64,000 nucleotides of DNA from Chrysaora quinquecirrha (lineage: Eukaryota; Cnidaria; Scyphozoa; Semaeostomeae; Pelagiidae). Below are positions 42,101-53,833 of this stretch, in pieces (within the stretch, counting starts at the first letter, position 1; every line of letters begins with the position of its first letter). The stretch lies in assembly GCA_014526335.1 (NCBI GenBank), contig JACTAT010000014.1, positions 4,341,340-4,405,339 on the forward strand, read 5' to 3'. Below the pieces are notes generated by a model. The model ran no database searches. It saw only the letters and a list, made by a program, of their open reading frames with translations, and was not told where the DNA came from. The position numbers and the translations under genes are program-made.

Positions 42101-45100
42101 TAACGCTTTTCATCAGGCGGTCCTCTCACCTTTCAGCGGCCATTGAAGACTTGATTCTTCGTTTATGCAAAAGTTCTTGAAGGTTGTCAACCTGAGCGAA
42201 AAGGCCATCTTATAATTTGCATAACTCCATTTTATTAGCCCGGAAAAATTGAAGATTTCAAAACCAAGCAACCCTAAGGAAAGCTCTCGTTTTAATACCG
42301 TTTAATACCCATACCTTTCTCATGGCATCATCCAATGCGTGGTTCAGGGCATCTTCTGATACTTTCGCTGCTGCAAGTTGGAAACTGACACGAGCCTAGA
42401 AACGTGGGCGAGTATTATGAGCGGGTTGCGTGAATTAAAACGGGCAAATTCTCGCTTAATTATCAGAAATTTTTCAACAAAGCCTACCATTCCTTGCCTT
42501 GGACTGAATCCGCGATCATCTCTTCCGATCTTTTTTATATCAGCTTCAAGAACATTTATAAAGCCCGGCTAAAGAACGAGAATACTTCATTAGCAATGAA
42601 AATATCGTCAGCTGCGAATCTAGCTATATGACGACTACATATTACAGAAAAGTCTTCATTTCAGAAAATTTCAGCTAAAAACTTAGCAGAAATTAGTGTC
42701 GTGGCAACAGGTCCATTACTCCAGGGCAAAGGGTACAAGTTGTGGTCAAAAGAAATTTTGGGCGTGGTTTTTAGAGGTATTTTCCTGATTTAAGAGGTAT
42801 CTTACGAAGGTTTTTTGTTAGGTTTAGGCCATATAATAAAACCTAGCTTGATGTTTCTTGAGGGGGGGGGGCGTTTTCGCTGGTTAAGCTGTAGCAAAGG
42901 AGAATTAAAAGGATCTTAAACGTGACTTGGTGAGTTTTAAAGCAAGAAAAAATTATTTTACATATCTACCGGTGGCCGATGTAGATTCCAGAAAGCTCTT
43001 TCTTGAGTTTCTGTAACGCGTTTTTGGGCCTTGTCCTTTTTCTTCTCAACCCTGGCAAAAAAACGAACAATCAATTTCCACTCTATTTCAGTAAGTAACT
43101 TTACTCAGAGCCAGGCCCTAACGTTTCTTAAAATATCTTAGGTTCCTGCCCTCAGAGTTTCTTAGTCTTGACATTTTCTCTTGGCACTATTATACTTTTC
43201 GTTATAAAAAAGACTAATTTTGGCACTTTTCCTGCTAAAATGGTAGTGCTCAAATTGGCAGGATTGATAAACTGGATTGATAAACAAGACGATTTGAACC
43301 AAAAATGTTAACAAAAATAACATATCCCTTATAGCTTCTTTGCTTAGTTGCTTTATATTTGTGTGATCCCAGCCCTAGTTACTTATTAAGCGTTAGATAT
43401 CATAGTGTATCTTACTTGTTTTTCGCTTCCGCTTCCATGCAGATCAGCTCCCATTTGCGTTGCAGAATTTTTTGAAGTTTTAAAAACGATTCCTTTAAAA
43501 AAAAGAGGAATAAACTAGCATTTAAAGTTCATAGTTGTTGACAGGTCAACACAAGCAAAGTAAGTAAGTAAGTAAGAAAGTATTTATTCGCCACAAAATT
43601 AAAAATCTAAATACATGAAAAATGGAATAGGCTAAATAAAAGAAAAGCCGAAAATTAAAATAAGGCGATGTAAGACAGCATAAATTAAAATATAATGAGG
43701 ATGTTGAAAACGTGGCAGGGATAGCATAATACAGGCCCAAAATGTTGGTCTTATTTTCATTATGGTCCCTCTGAACGAAAAATGAAGGGTAAATGAAAAG
43801 AGCAAACAGGAAATAAAGTTTTCGCTTGTTATCAGTAGAAGAGAAACATGTTGTCCTCTATCTTTTGTAGATGGCTAAAGTACGTTATTTTTATATTATG
43901 TTTAAATGTATTAATACTGAGGCTGGCTTTTATTGCTGACGGTAAATTATTCCAAAGTTTGGGCCCTAGATTAGCTACCTACAACTAGTGGGCGTTAGTT
44001 CTATCGTATCGAAGGTCAAAATAAGCCTGGCTTGAAGCAGCAGTGGGAGTTGGATATCTAGATTTAACTGTAATACGTTGCCAATCTTAAAGAAAACTGA
44101 GTTATGATTAACTTACTAGTTCAAACTCATCCAGCTGCAATCGACTTTTATTTGAAATATGCCGCTTACACAGATACACAGCTGCAAAAAATATCATCAA
44201 AATCATACAACCTATGTAAACAGAATCTTGAAAATTCTTTGCACAAAATCTTCAGGTTAGATAGCATATTTCGGAATCTTCGGTCATGTTGGAATATATT
44301 GAACAACAAACAAGCCTAGCTCAAGTCGTATTTCACTGGAATGAAACCTCGATTAACGTACAGGACACCTCTTTGCAACAGACACCTCCGAAAAACGGAC
44401 AAATATTTCGTTCTAAGAGTAACTAATTTCTTTGTGAAGATAAACCTCCAAACAACGGAGACCTCTCTAGAACGAACAACAAAATTTGCCCCAAAGTTGT
44501 CGATTACCGTATATGAAGTTTTCTGGCTTAACGATTATGGCATTAGTCTTCCAGACTTAACAATGAGAAAAGGGGCGTGATTAGGGTGTGGCATGAAACT
44601 CTGTTCTGTTCAAACTTATCTTCCAACCGTCGGTGACGGTGTGGCCGGCCGAAAGTCTACATGGTTGTGAGGTATCCTTTCCGCACGATCACCGGAAAGA
44701 TCCCATATCCACATGGAACCATTTTTCATAACAACTGCTGTAATTGCAATCATAAGACCATTGCCAAAAGATCTAGGAGTTGTAATCCAGAAATTGTTAA
44801 AATAGGAAAGAGTTTCAAATTACTATGACTGAGTTTCGTGTTGCTATGCTATTAAGTATTAATATATCCGTAATGATCAGAGATGTTTTTCTTTACATGG
44901 TTTTGACGGAAAGCTGGCAAACGGAAAGCAGAATGACATACCATAGTTTGAGTTAGTTATCTCATTTAGACTTGATGGCCAATAGAAGGAATTCTGTAAT
45001 AAAGAACTTCAACTGTCATTAATGTGATTGATTATACGCTCAAGAAATGTTTTGGGACTTGGCCAAGCAATCAAACATCCCTGGTGAAGCAAATCTTTAT

Positions 45101-46644
45101 GTTTAACCAACAGTGTTTGATTGTTCGCCAGGGCTTAACAGGGGTGCCAGAAGAACGGAGGCAACAAGAGCAATGGCCCCTTGCCCTCATAAAAATTGTG
45201 AAATTCGTTTTTTTCCTATTGTTTTGCCATGAATTTGTTGCTTCTGCCCCTGTAGTCTGGTGCCCCAATGCCTTGCTTCCAGCACCTCTGGGGCTTAAGA
45301 CTGCAACAAAGAGATAGTGAAACGTAAGTGATACCTGTAGCCTGTGATATGTTCCATCGTCTTTGACTGTCAATTTACAATCAGGCAGAGTAAATATATA
45401 CCCATGATTTGCTATCATCTTAGCCAGAGATACAGCTTCCACTAAACAGAATCATTTTCCAGTGATTATTTATGTAATAAGAATTGATATACTACATACT
45501 ATAAATAAGAAGACATTGAAAAATAAGCATTCTTATAATTTTAAATATTTTCACTTACTTCTATCTGCTATAGAGTAATGACACATCATCCAAGAAATGA
45601 TATCAGCACCTATATTAAGAGGTAAAAACGTATTTGTAATACCTTCAATTACGTTTTCATAATACCTTCAAAGACGTTTTGTCCAAGCTATTGATAATTT
45701 TGCCCAACCTGAAATGACCAGGATTGCTTCTTTTGTGTAGTTTATCAATCATTTCATTGTTAACAATGAGGCTCTGCCCCAAAACCCCCAATTATCATAC
45801 TGATGACTGTTTTAGTAACAAAAAACAGGTAATTCATACCAAGTAAGGCGGTTGGGCAAAACAACCAAGAATATTGGGGATGAAAAGACAAGATTTGGCA
45901 AAAAGGAAGTTGGGGAAAACAGTGGTTGGACGAATCGACCTAATACCCTTTCATGCATGGTGTCACAAGAACACCACTTTCCAGGTAATTAAGAGAGGAG
46001 AAAGATGCATACCCCTGATTTAGCTTGCACATAGCACTTGCTTATGCCTAACGGATCTTGCAGAGCATGGGAAGCAACACATAGCAAAGCACAGAGGTGT
46101 CACGGTACCAGGCAGAGGGGGGCAGAAGCAAAAAATTCAGCCCAAAACAATAGGAAAATAAAAAAATTCACATTTTCATGAGGGCAAGGGGGGCAATTCT
46201 GGCTCCCCTGTCAAAGCATAGAATGATGACAGACAAACCTGTGGCAACATTTGCATAATTAGTTCTAAATGCTTTTATTGTTTGTAGAGGAATGCCCAAT
46301 GAGGGATCTTGCATATGTGCAACAATGCTTTCTATCTATTGAGAACAAGAAAACAGATTATAATCAAACCAAATAATGGGGTTTTTGAATAAGAATTGAT
46401 TACTGTTTATAAACATGACCACAAAAGATTTAAATGCTCCAGGGTTTTTTGGGGGGCAAAAGTCCTTTCTTGCCCTTACCCTTTCCCCTAATTACCTTTG
46501 GTGTACAATTCAAATAATTGTATTTAGTTACGACTGATAATTAATTTCGATTGATATTTTTTATTAAATATTGAAAAATATGGTTACCTTATTGAGCACA
46601 GTAGTCAGTTGACTGTCAATTTGACTTTCAGGGATAGTGGCCAT
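39101..46644 (-). CDS. RGS7-like: R7-family regulator of G-protein signalling (RGS6/7/9/11-like): DEP-DHEX-GGL-RGS
   Basis: GTPase-activating protein for Gi/o alpha subunits, expected to bind G-beta-5 through its GGL domain. Exons in transcript order: 46588-46644, 46239-46335, 45559-45609, 45335-45441, one not found, 44117-44181, 43416-43492, 42970-43051, 42488-42568, 42315-42395, 42130-42191, 41807-41920, 40782-40907, 40557-40631, 39737-39848, 39101-39220. The start MATIPESQID is followed by a DEP domain (IVAHMQDPSLGIPL; GADIISWMM; MIANHGYIFTLPD), DHEX (VYLCKR; RKWELICMEAEAK; QERAFWNLHRPP), GGL (VDNLQELLHKRRIKSS, then YDPVLF and NPWITDDNAFW), and an RGS domain from VRRWGFTLNDLL through EFSAENLRFWLTVEEF to LMKTDSYQRFLKS. 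Phases agree at all located junctions. A short exon of length 1 mod 3 after HRLQ should lie in 44.2-45.3 kb but I could not find it. About 435 residues are located, against 470-490 in vertebrate RGS7. Ends at TGA unless the last exon is spliced near 39120. Confidence 0.92.
40261..40455. mobile_element. MITE family 1 copy (RGS intron)
   Basis: gaccctggtgaaacaacg at the left, ttgaccgtttggctacatcg in the arm, and gtccaacaatgttggaccat at the right match the family. Confidence 0.7.
41310..41690. repeat. Minisatellite GCATTCGTCAGCATGTTCAT in an RGS intron
   Basis: About eight imperfect units combining cattcgtcagcatgttcatt and catttcatactgcattc, between the exons at 40782-40907 and 41807-41920. Open frames in it are repeat artefacts. 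Confidence 0.85.
43552..43582. repeat. Short AAGT microsatellite
   Basis: Consecutive AAGT units (aagtaagtaagtaagtaag) in an RGS intron, just upstream on the plus strand of an AT-rich stretch. Confidence 0.8.
45045..45140. mobile_element. MITE family 1 fragment (RGS intron)
   Basis: gggacttggccaagcaatc followed by tttaaccaacagtgtttgat and gttcgccagggcttaac; the interior is shortened relative to other copies. Confidence 0.6.
45141..45270. repeat. Inverted repeat arm 1 flanking RGS exons 3-4
   Basis: Its reverse complement (gcagaagcaacaaattcatgg; caaaacaataggaaaa; atgagggcaagggg) aligns with 46095-46213. It lies on the 3' side of exon 4 with respect to the RGS transcript. Confidence 0.75.
46095..46213. 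repeat. Inverted repeat arm 2 flanking RGS exons 3-4
   Basis: Contains gcagaagcaaaaaattcag, caaaacaataggaaaata and catgagggcaagggg, complementary to 45141-45270. It lies between exons 2 and 3 of the RGS gene. Confidence 0.75.
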
Positions 46645-47795
46645 TTTCAACAAAGAAAAATCTGCAAGTACGAATTATTTTTCATAATAATTTTAGATAT
46701 TTTTAATAATGAAAAATACTAGGCATATTTTTTATAATCCCTTGAGAAATCGGAAGCAAACCTGTTGGTCCGTTTATTTCCCTGTTGGGCCTAAACTAAA
46801 GCAGAAACAGGCTGGGGGCTTTCAGATAGAAAACTGTATCAGCCATCGAAGTATTGTAGGAAACAGAGAGCGAGAAAGATACTAAATGGAATGTTTACCT
46901 TTCTACCTTTGTCCTTCACTGCATATTTTTTCACGATCTTGTTTTAATCCCCCTTTTTGTGCGAGCGCAGGTGAGCCTGAATTGAGATCAATTTTCATGA
47001 GGACGTTTTCATAAAGGTGGAAGATACTAGTGCTATTGTTTAGAAAAGGTCGGAGAAAAGCTAGAAAAACGGGGGGTTATAACCCCCCAACGGTAAGTGC
47101 CCTACCACAATCTCAGTTGTTGTATCTCTGACAAAATAACGAACCCGCCTTGCTTTAAGGACTGCAAGTCTACAAGTCCCACTCTTTACTTTAGAGAAGC
47201 AGGGGTGGAGGGGCTAATTTGAACCGGGGGCTGTGTTTGGCATTGACATCGGTAATCTCCTACCCCGTTCAAAGCTACTTTTCTCCCGCGGGTTTTACGC
47301 GAGGCAATTTGATTAAATTTCGGCACAGTGGGAAATCAAAAGGAAAACAAAGGTTAGGGGATCATTGTTGAAAGGTCAAGAAATATTTCTGCAGAGTTTT
47401 AGACAAGATTGGAAAAGAATAGACAAGTTTTCAAGTCTGTTTTGAACTTTAATTCAGATTTATAAGCATCAATTAATACTTGAATTTTGTTTTGAAGTTG
47501 CGTGAAGGAAATTCTGACTGAAAGTTGTGGATGAAACGTTGCTGCATGCAACTGCACTCTGGAAGGAAGCATATGGGCAGAAACGGACGCAGACTTTGGC
47601 CTGAAAGCGGAAGAAGTCTATGAAAATGAACTGCAAATTGCTTTGAAAACAAACAAATAGGCCTCCAACAGACAGAGATAACAAGCTTTCAGCCGTCTTG
47701 CCTGGCGAGCAAAACAAAGCATTTCTGACTGAACTAACGAACAAACTAATGAACTAACACCACAGCCTGGCCTAAAACAGCCCGAGCTTGCAGAA
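46645..47795. promoter_or_regulatory. Divergent promoter region of the RGS gene (-) and PPP4R4 (+)
   Basis: About 1.15 kb separates the two start codons, which point away from each other. On the RGS side an acceptor-like TACTTGCAG (plus strand ctgcaagta, about 46660) suggests a non-coding 5' exon further right. No TATA box or specific motif is claimed. Confidence 0.45.
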
Positions 47796-50700
47796 ATGGA
47801 GAAAATGTCTCCGAGAAAATATACCGACTGGGAAGCTGTTCTTGCTTTCAGCACAGCTTCATTGAGCCTTTCAGAACAAGATGTCGAAGAATTACGAAGC
47901 GAAAGAAGTATTAGGAGTACAAAGGTAAGAATTTTGCAATGTTTGCAGAGCCAGAAGCACAGAGGTGTCAATTTATTTACACAGTGCGCGTTGCCTTGAA
48001 AATTATTCCCTGTTTTTTGACTAAAAGTTAAAGGGAAACTTTCATTCTCTATATCTGGTCAAACAGAAAATTTTTCTTTACATGAAGAAATCGGAGTCAA
48101 GCCCGTTTTTGAACATTCCAAACAAAACACATGCATGTTTTTATAAGAAACCATTTTCTAAGAGACACTGAAAATTAACCTCCTTCAGATACATACACCC
48201 AAAATTTAAGAAATTAATGATAAATAAAGTAAAGTTCTTGTTAAAAAATAGTTTGCGCAAATTTTACAGAAGTAAAACAGTCTCATTCTCTATCTTTGGA
48301 ACTCAGATAAAATTTAAAAAAATTTCAGCTGCTGTTTAACTGTTAGACTAATCCAAAACAGCATATTGGAGCACCACAAAATATAATAATTCCTTTATCA
48401 CCACACCATGCATTGTGAAGCATGATTGGTTTATTCTGAAAATATTAAGATCTCAACATCTGTATGCATGCTAAATGTCCTATTACAAAAATCAAAGGTG
48501 ACAGGATCAAAAATTGTTACCATCCAAAGACCTAATTAAAAGTTTCTTTTGCTGACACTCTTAGATAAAAATAATTGACTAAGGTAAAATTTACACCCAT
48601 GTGTGAATAGAAATGTGAAGCTGCATTTGATATTGTGTTTTGAACACCAATCAGCTTCTTGGATACAGTGTGAAGATGATTAAAATGGTGAAGACCAGGA
48701 GAATTAATTGAAGATTCCAAGTCAGATAACCAACTCTTTGTAGGGTAACAGACCCCACTACCAACTCCCCCCTTAACATAGTCAGGTCAGACCTCTTTCA
48801 AGTCATGTTGCCCCACATGTTTGTACAACTCACCCCATCTGCTGTTAAGTCAACTTGCCACAGACAGTATAATGGGGGGAATCAAAGTCACTTGATTTCA
48901 CACCCCTAGTCAAATGGTCTGGGTGCACCCCTGCTTTTATACACTTTCTAAAGCAAAATTAATTAAACAAGTTTTTTGCATTTTTGCTTATTAAAATGAT
49001 ACAACTCTGTAGCACTAAATAACTTAAAAACTTTATGACAATGTAGTTTATGTTTATTAAAACTGTAGAACCAGTAAAGAGTAAAGAGTCCAGTGGGTTT
49101 GAGGGTCCGGGGCCCATACTCTGAATGGGCCAGCAAAATTGTAATCTCTAAATGCTTCCCCCAAAATCCTCCTTGTAAAATCACATTACTCTGGGGTCTT
49201 GTACTGCCTCCCCATAGCCCTGAACATAACCAATAAACTGACTCTAAATTATGGTTCCTTAATTTTGTGAAAAGACATTTCTCTTCATCATCGTTAATAA
49301 ATTTAATTAATTCAAATTTTGGGATAAGCTAATAGATTTCTTATAAATTTGTTTGCTTTTGTAATTTCATTTCCTATGCAAATTAGCTCATGTCATTATT
49401 AATGCAATAGTTATGATGCATGTTTTCGTATAGTATATCAGAATACAGCAAATTTGACCTTGCATGCAGCCTGAATTTTTATCCACTTATCTCTAATTAG
49501 ATAGATCAGCAGAAAAATCACCGAAAAATTGCAAGATGCACGAAAAATTCCACCCACACTGGAAAATGCAAGCAAATTTTAGGGTTTTCTTTAATCTTGG
49601 TTAATCTTCTTTGTTTTGTTTTTGTGTTTGTTAATATCTAAAAGCTGTGTTGTGAATGGCTGGGTGGCGATTGTTGGATAATCCAACATAAATAAGTAAC
49701 AATAACTATGATTCTTTTTCACTAAAATTGTTGTTCCAACATCATCATCGTCATCATTGTCATCAGCATCATCATCATTGTCATCATAATCATTATGATG
49801 ATGATCATGATGATGATCATTGTCAGAGTCATCATCACCATCATCACCATAATCATCACATAAGTCATCATCATTATTATCATCATTGTGCTTGCTATTA
49901 TCACCACCATCATCATCATCATCATTATCATAATCATCATCATCATTGTCATCATAATCATTGTGATGATGATCATTGTCAGAGTCATCATCATCATCAT
50001 CACCATCATCATCACATTAGACATCATCATTATTAGCATCATTGTGCTCACTATTATCACCACCATCATCATCATCATCATTATCATAATCATCATCATC
50101 ATGGTCATAATAATCATTATGATGATCATCATTGTCATCACAATCATTGTGATGATGATCATCATCAGAGTCATCATCATCATGATCGTTGTCATAATCA
50201 ATATCATCATCATGATCATCATCACCATCATCATCACAGTAGTTATCATCATTATTATCATTGTGCTCGCTATTATCACCACCATCATCATCATCATCAT
50301 AATCATAATCATCACAATTTCAGCATTATAAAAATAATAATCATTGCGATAATAGTCATTGTCATCATTATTATCCTCCAAACCTTCATTTGTCATCAGT
50401 CATTTTCATCACTAACATTTTCATCATCATCATTGCAATTGCAATCCATCATTGTCAACATTGAGTCATAATAATCATCATCATCAGCATCATCGTCATC
50501 ATCAACATCATCGTCATCTTCATTACCGTTATGATCGTCGTAATCACCATCCTTCGTTGTCGTCTTCATCGTCGAGTAATCATCATTACCATCTGCATCA
50601 TCACCATCATCACCATCATATTCATCAACATTGTCACCATCATCATGATCATCATCATCACCACCATCATCATTGATTGTCATCACAAAATCATCGTGAT

Positions 50701-50858
50701 TATCGTCATCATTATCATCCTTATTTCCATAAACAGCATTACCATTATCATTGTCGTAATCACTATCCTTCACTGTGGTCTTCATCATTGAGTCATCACA
50801 GTACCATCTGCACCATCATCGTCATCATCACCATCATCATCATTGATTTTCATCACAA

Positions 50859-50901
<43 letters not shown>

Positions 50902-53242
50902 TTATTTCCATAAACAGCATTATCATGATCATTGCCGTAATCACTATCCTTCACTGTGGTCTTCATCTTTAAGTCATCACAGTACCATCTGCACCATCAT
51001 CGTCATCATCATCATCGCCATCATCATTATCCTCATTATCAAATTCATCATCATCAGCATGTAGATGATTCATACCAGCACTGTAGTTGGGAGAAAACAA
51101 GTAACATTTCCTTGGGGCTTGAAAAATAAGCTTTTATTATAAAAATATCTTCAATTTTGCTAGAAAATCTCCGAAAGTTCATAAAGCACTTGTTTTGTCA
51201 AAGACAACTTAGCAAAATTACCTCAAAATTGAGCCTTCATTATGACAATATTTTGCCAAACATAATCATGCCATAATACGAAGGTATTAGATGTTTCACT
51301 GGCACCCTACCCAATTCTGGCAAATTATTTGATATTAGGTTTAAATAATAAGTATGAACGGTATTAAATAGATATAAAACTTATAAATTATGAATCATTT
51401 CCAGCAGATTCTTCGGGAAAAGTTTCTTTTTGGTTGCTGTGATTTTAAACCTCTCTATTGGAGTCTAAGTATAATGGTTGTGTGATATAAGCTCTCTGAA
51501 TGCTATGAAACGACTGAGTTTAACGTTGAAGCGACTGATATATATAGCTGTGTGCTACAAAGTAACAGTTTTCTATGGTCTTGTTTTGTGTGTATTTGTT
51601 GAGAAATTTTACTGTTAATTCTTTGGTTTTCGCAGACCAAAGAGGAGATTGAGAGACTTATGGTCGATGAAAGTCTGGATTTGCTTGAAAGATCAATTTT
51701 CTTACTAAGGTAAGATTCTTTAGAAGCTCATTAAAGCTGCACGACAATGCAGGTGTTTTTAATGAAGCTTTTTAGGGATGGATAATTCTGTAATTTGTTC
51801 CATGCCAGGTTCTCTTTGTCTTGTGGGACTCCAAGAGTACTTAAACCCCTTAACAGTATTGTAGCTATAGTGCCGGATGCATGAAGGTGGAAGGCTTACC
51901 GATGCCGTGTCTTCAAAGTCTTTAATGATCACTATATCGTTATCTCATTATCAAATCATCCTCAAATCATCATCATCATCATCACGATCATCCTCGTCTT
52001 CGTCATGATCATCATCATCATGTCGATCAACATCATTATCAACATCATCGTCATCATCACAATCATCGTCACCATCATCATCATCATCATCTTCGTCGTC
52101 GTCATCGTCGCCATCATCTCGTTAATAATCGTCGTCATTGTCTTCATCATCATCATTATCATCATCATCCCATGAGATTCATCGTCGTCATTATCACGAT
52201 CATCATCACGACCATCATTATCGTTTTCATAATCGTCATCGTCGTTGTCACCTTCACAATCACAGAACCAAGTCTAGAAGGCTTTTTGCGCGATTTCTCA
52301 TGTAATCCATTACAAATAAGCTTAATCATCCCCGAAGTTTTCCAAGTAAGTTTAGCTAAAAGCATTCTGGCAATTAGATTTGTGCCTAGTACACTCGGTA
52401 TTGTGTGCCCTCAATGTTTGTAGCAACATAGCTTTTTATGTCATCTTTTGTGATGCCTTGATTTTTGCATAGTCTTTGAGCATCGCAGCCTTTACGTGCC
52501 TACATGTGTCTTTGTCTGTTTGCCTATTTGCCCAATCATCTGTCTTTAGAATAGTTATAAGCATCATCATCATAAGCTGTTCGTTCCACTGCAGGCAGAT
52601 AGCCTCCAGTACTGGTGCAAAGTGTTCCTGTCTTTGGCAATTGGCTTTTCATCTAGCTGATGCTTTGAATAATAAAATTTCGATAATTTACATTCAGATC
52701 TGGTCAGAATGTTCAGAAAGTCAATGCTATCGAGAACTTGAAAACTTTGCTTACTGAAAGACAGTCAGAAACATTAGAAAGATTTGTGACTCATGCACGG
52801 GACTCATTGGGAAATGGCACAGAAGAGCTGCATATTGCTGCGTCAAGGGTGTTTTGTGATATTGCTGAAAGTGAAACTCTTTCTGGATCAACTTATGCGA
52901 GATATTTATTGCCAATTATCCTGGATAACATTTCACATGAAAACTTAGGTAAATAGAGTTGACTTTTCCTTTGATAAATTTGAGTCGTATTGACAATCTC
53001 AAGCCCTTCAGTGATCAATCTTTGGTATTGTGTTGACTTCATTATACATCTTTGCAGATATTTCAAAGTCATGGCTTGATGCCCTTCTTGCTTCTCTACC
53101 GTTTTTGCCATCAAAGACAATCAACGATGAGGTAGGTGGCAGTTTAAGCGTCTCTTTTGCAATGATGACCACTATGACTGTTGGTGATTGTGATTGGTTG
53201 ATTGATTGGGTGATTGATTCATTGATTCATTGGTTGATTAAT

Positions 53243-53313
<71 letters not shown>

Positions 53314-53740
53314 ATGAAGATGATGATGAAAAAGATGAAGATGATGATGATGAAGATGACGATGATATTGATAATGATGACGAGGATTGTTATGCGGATG
53401 ATGATACGATAATGAAGATTATGATTATGATGACCATCATAATCATGATTGATGATGCTGATGATTATGATGTTCATGATGATGCTGATAATGATGATGA
53501 CAATATTAATCACTTCATTCATATTCGTTCATAGATATTGAACCTTGCTAGATCAATGGGGACTCTGACACAAGCAGTCAGCTCAAGGCTATCTTGCTGC
53601 AGTTTATTAGGAAACTGGCAATTAATTTGGACCAGATGAGGTAAGCCTCTTATATTTTCTTATTATCTGCTTTTTCCCATCAAAGTCACATCATCCTCAT
53701 TGTTTGCCATCATTAACATCATCGTCATCATCTCCATCAC

Positions 53741-53771
<31 letters not shown>

Positions 53772-53789
53772 GTCATCAACAACATCTCT

Positions 53790-53833
<44 letters not shown>

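Noticed and set aside
44640..44760. Candidate for the missing RGS exon (minus strand, MKNGSMWIWDLSGD)
   Set aside because: Follows an acceptor-like site but does not resemble the PYFWPS..WEP..TDY segment expected, and has no matching donor phase.
47469..47971. Minus-strand frames of 91 and 117 codons around the PPP4R4 start
   Set aside because: Antisense to PPP4R4 exon 1 and its 5' region; no recognised domain.
49722..50396. Long Met/Ile-rich or His-rich open frames over 49.7-51.0 kb on both strands
   Set aside because: Translations of the CAT/ATC array; every frame is open because the repeat lacks stops. No gene signature.
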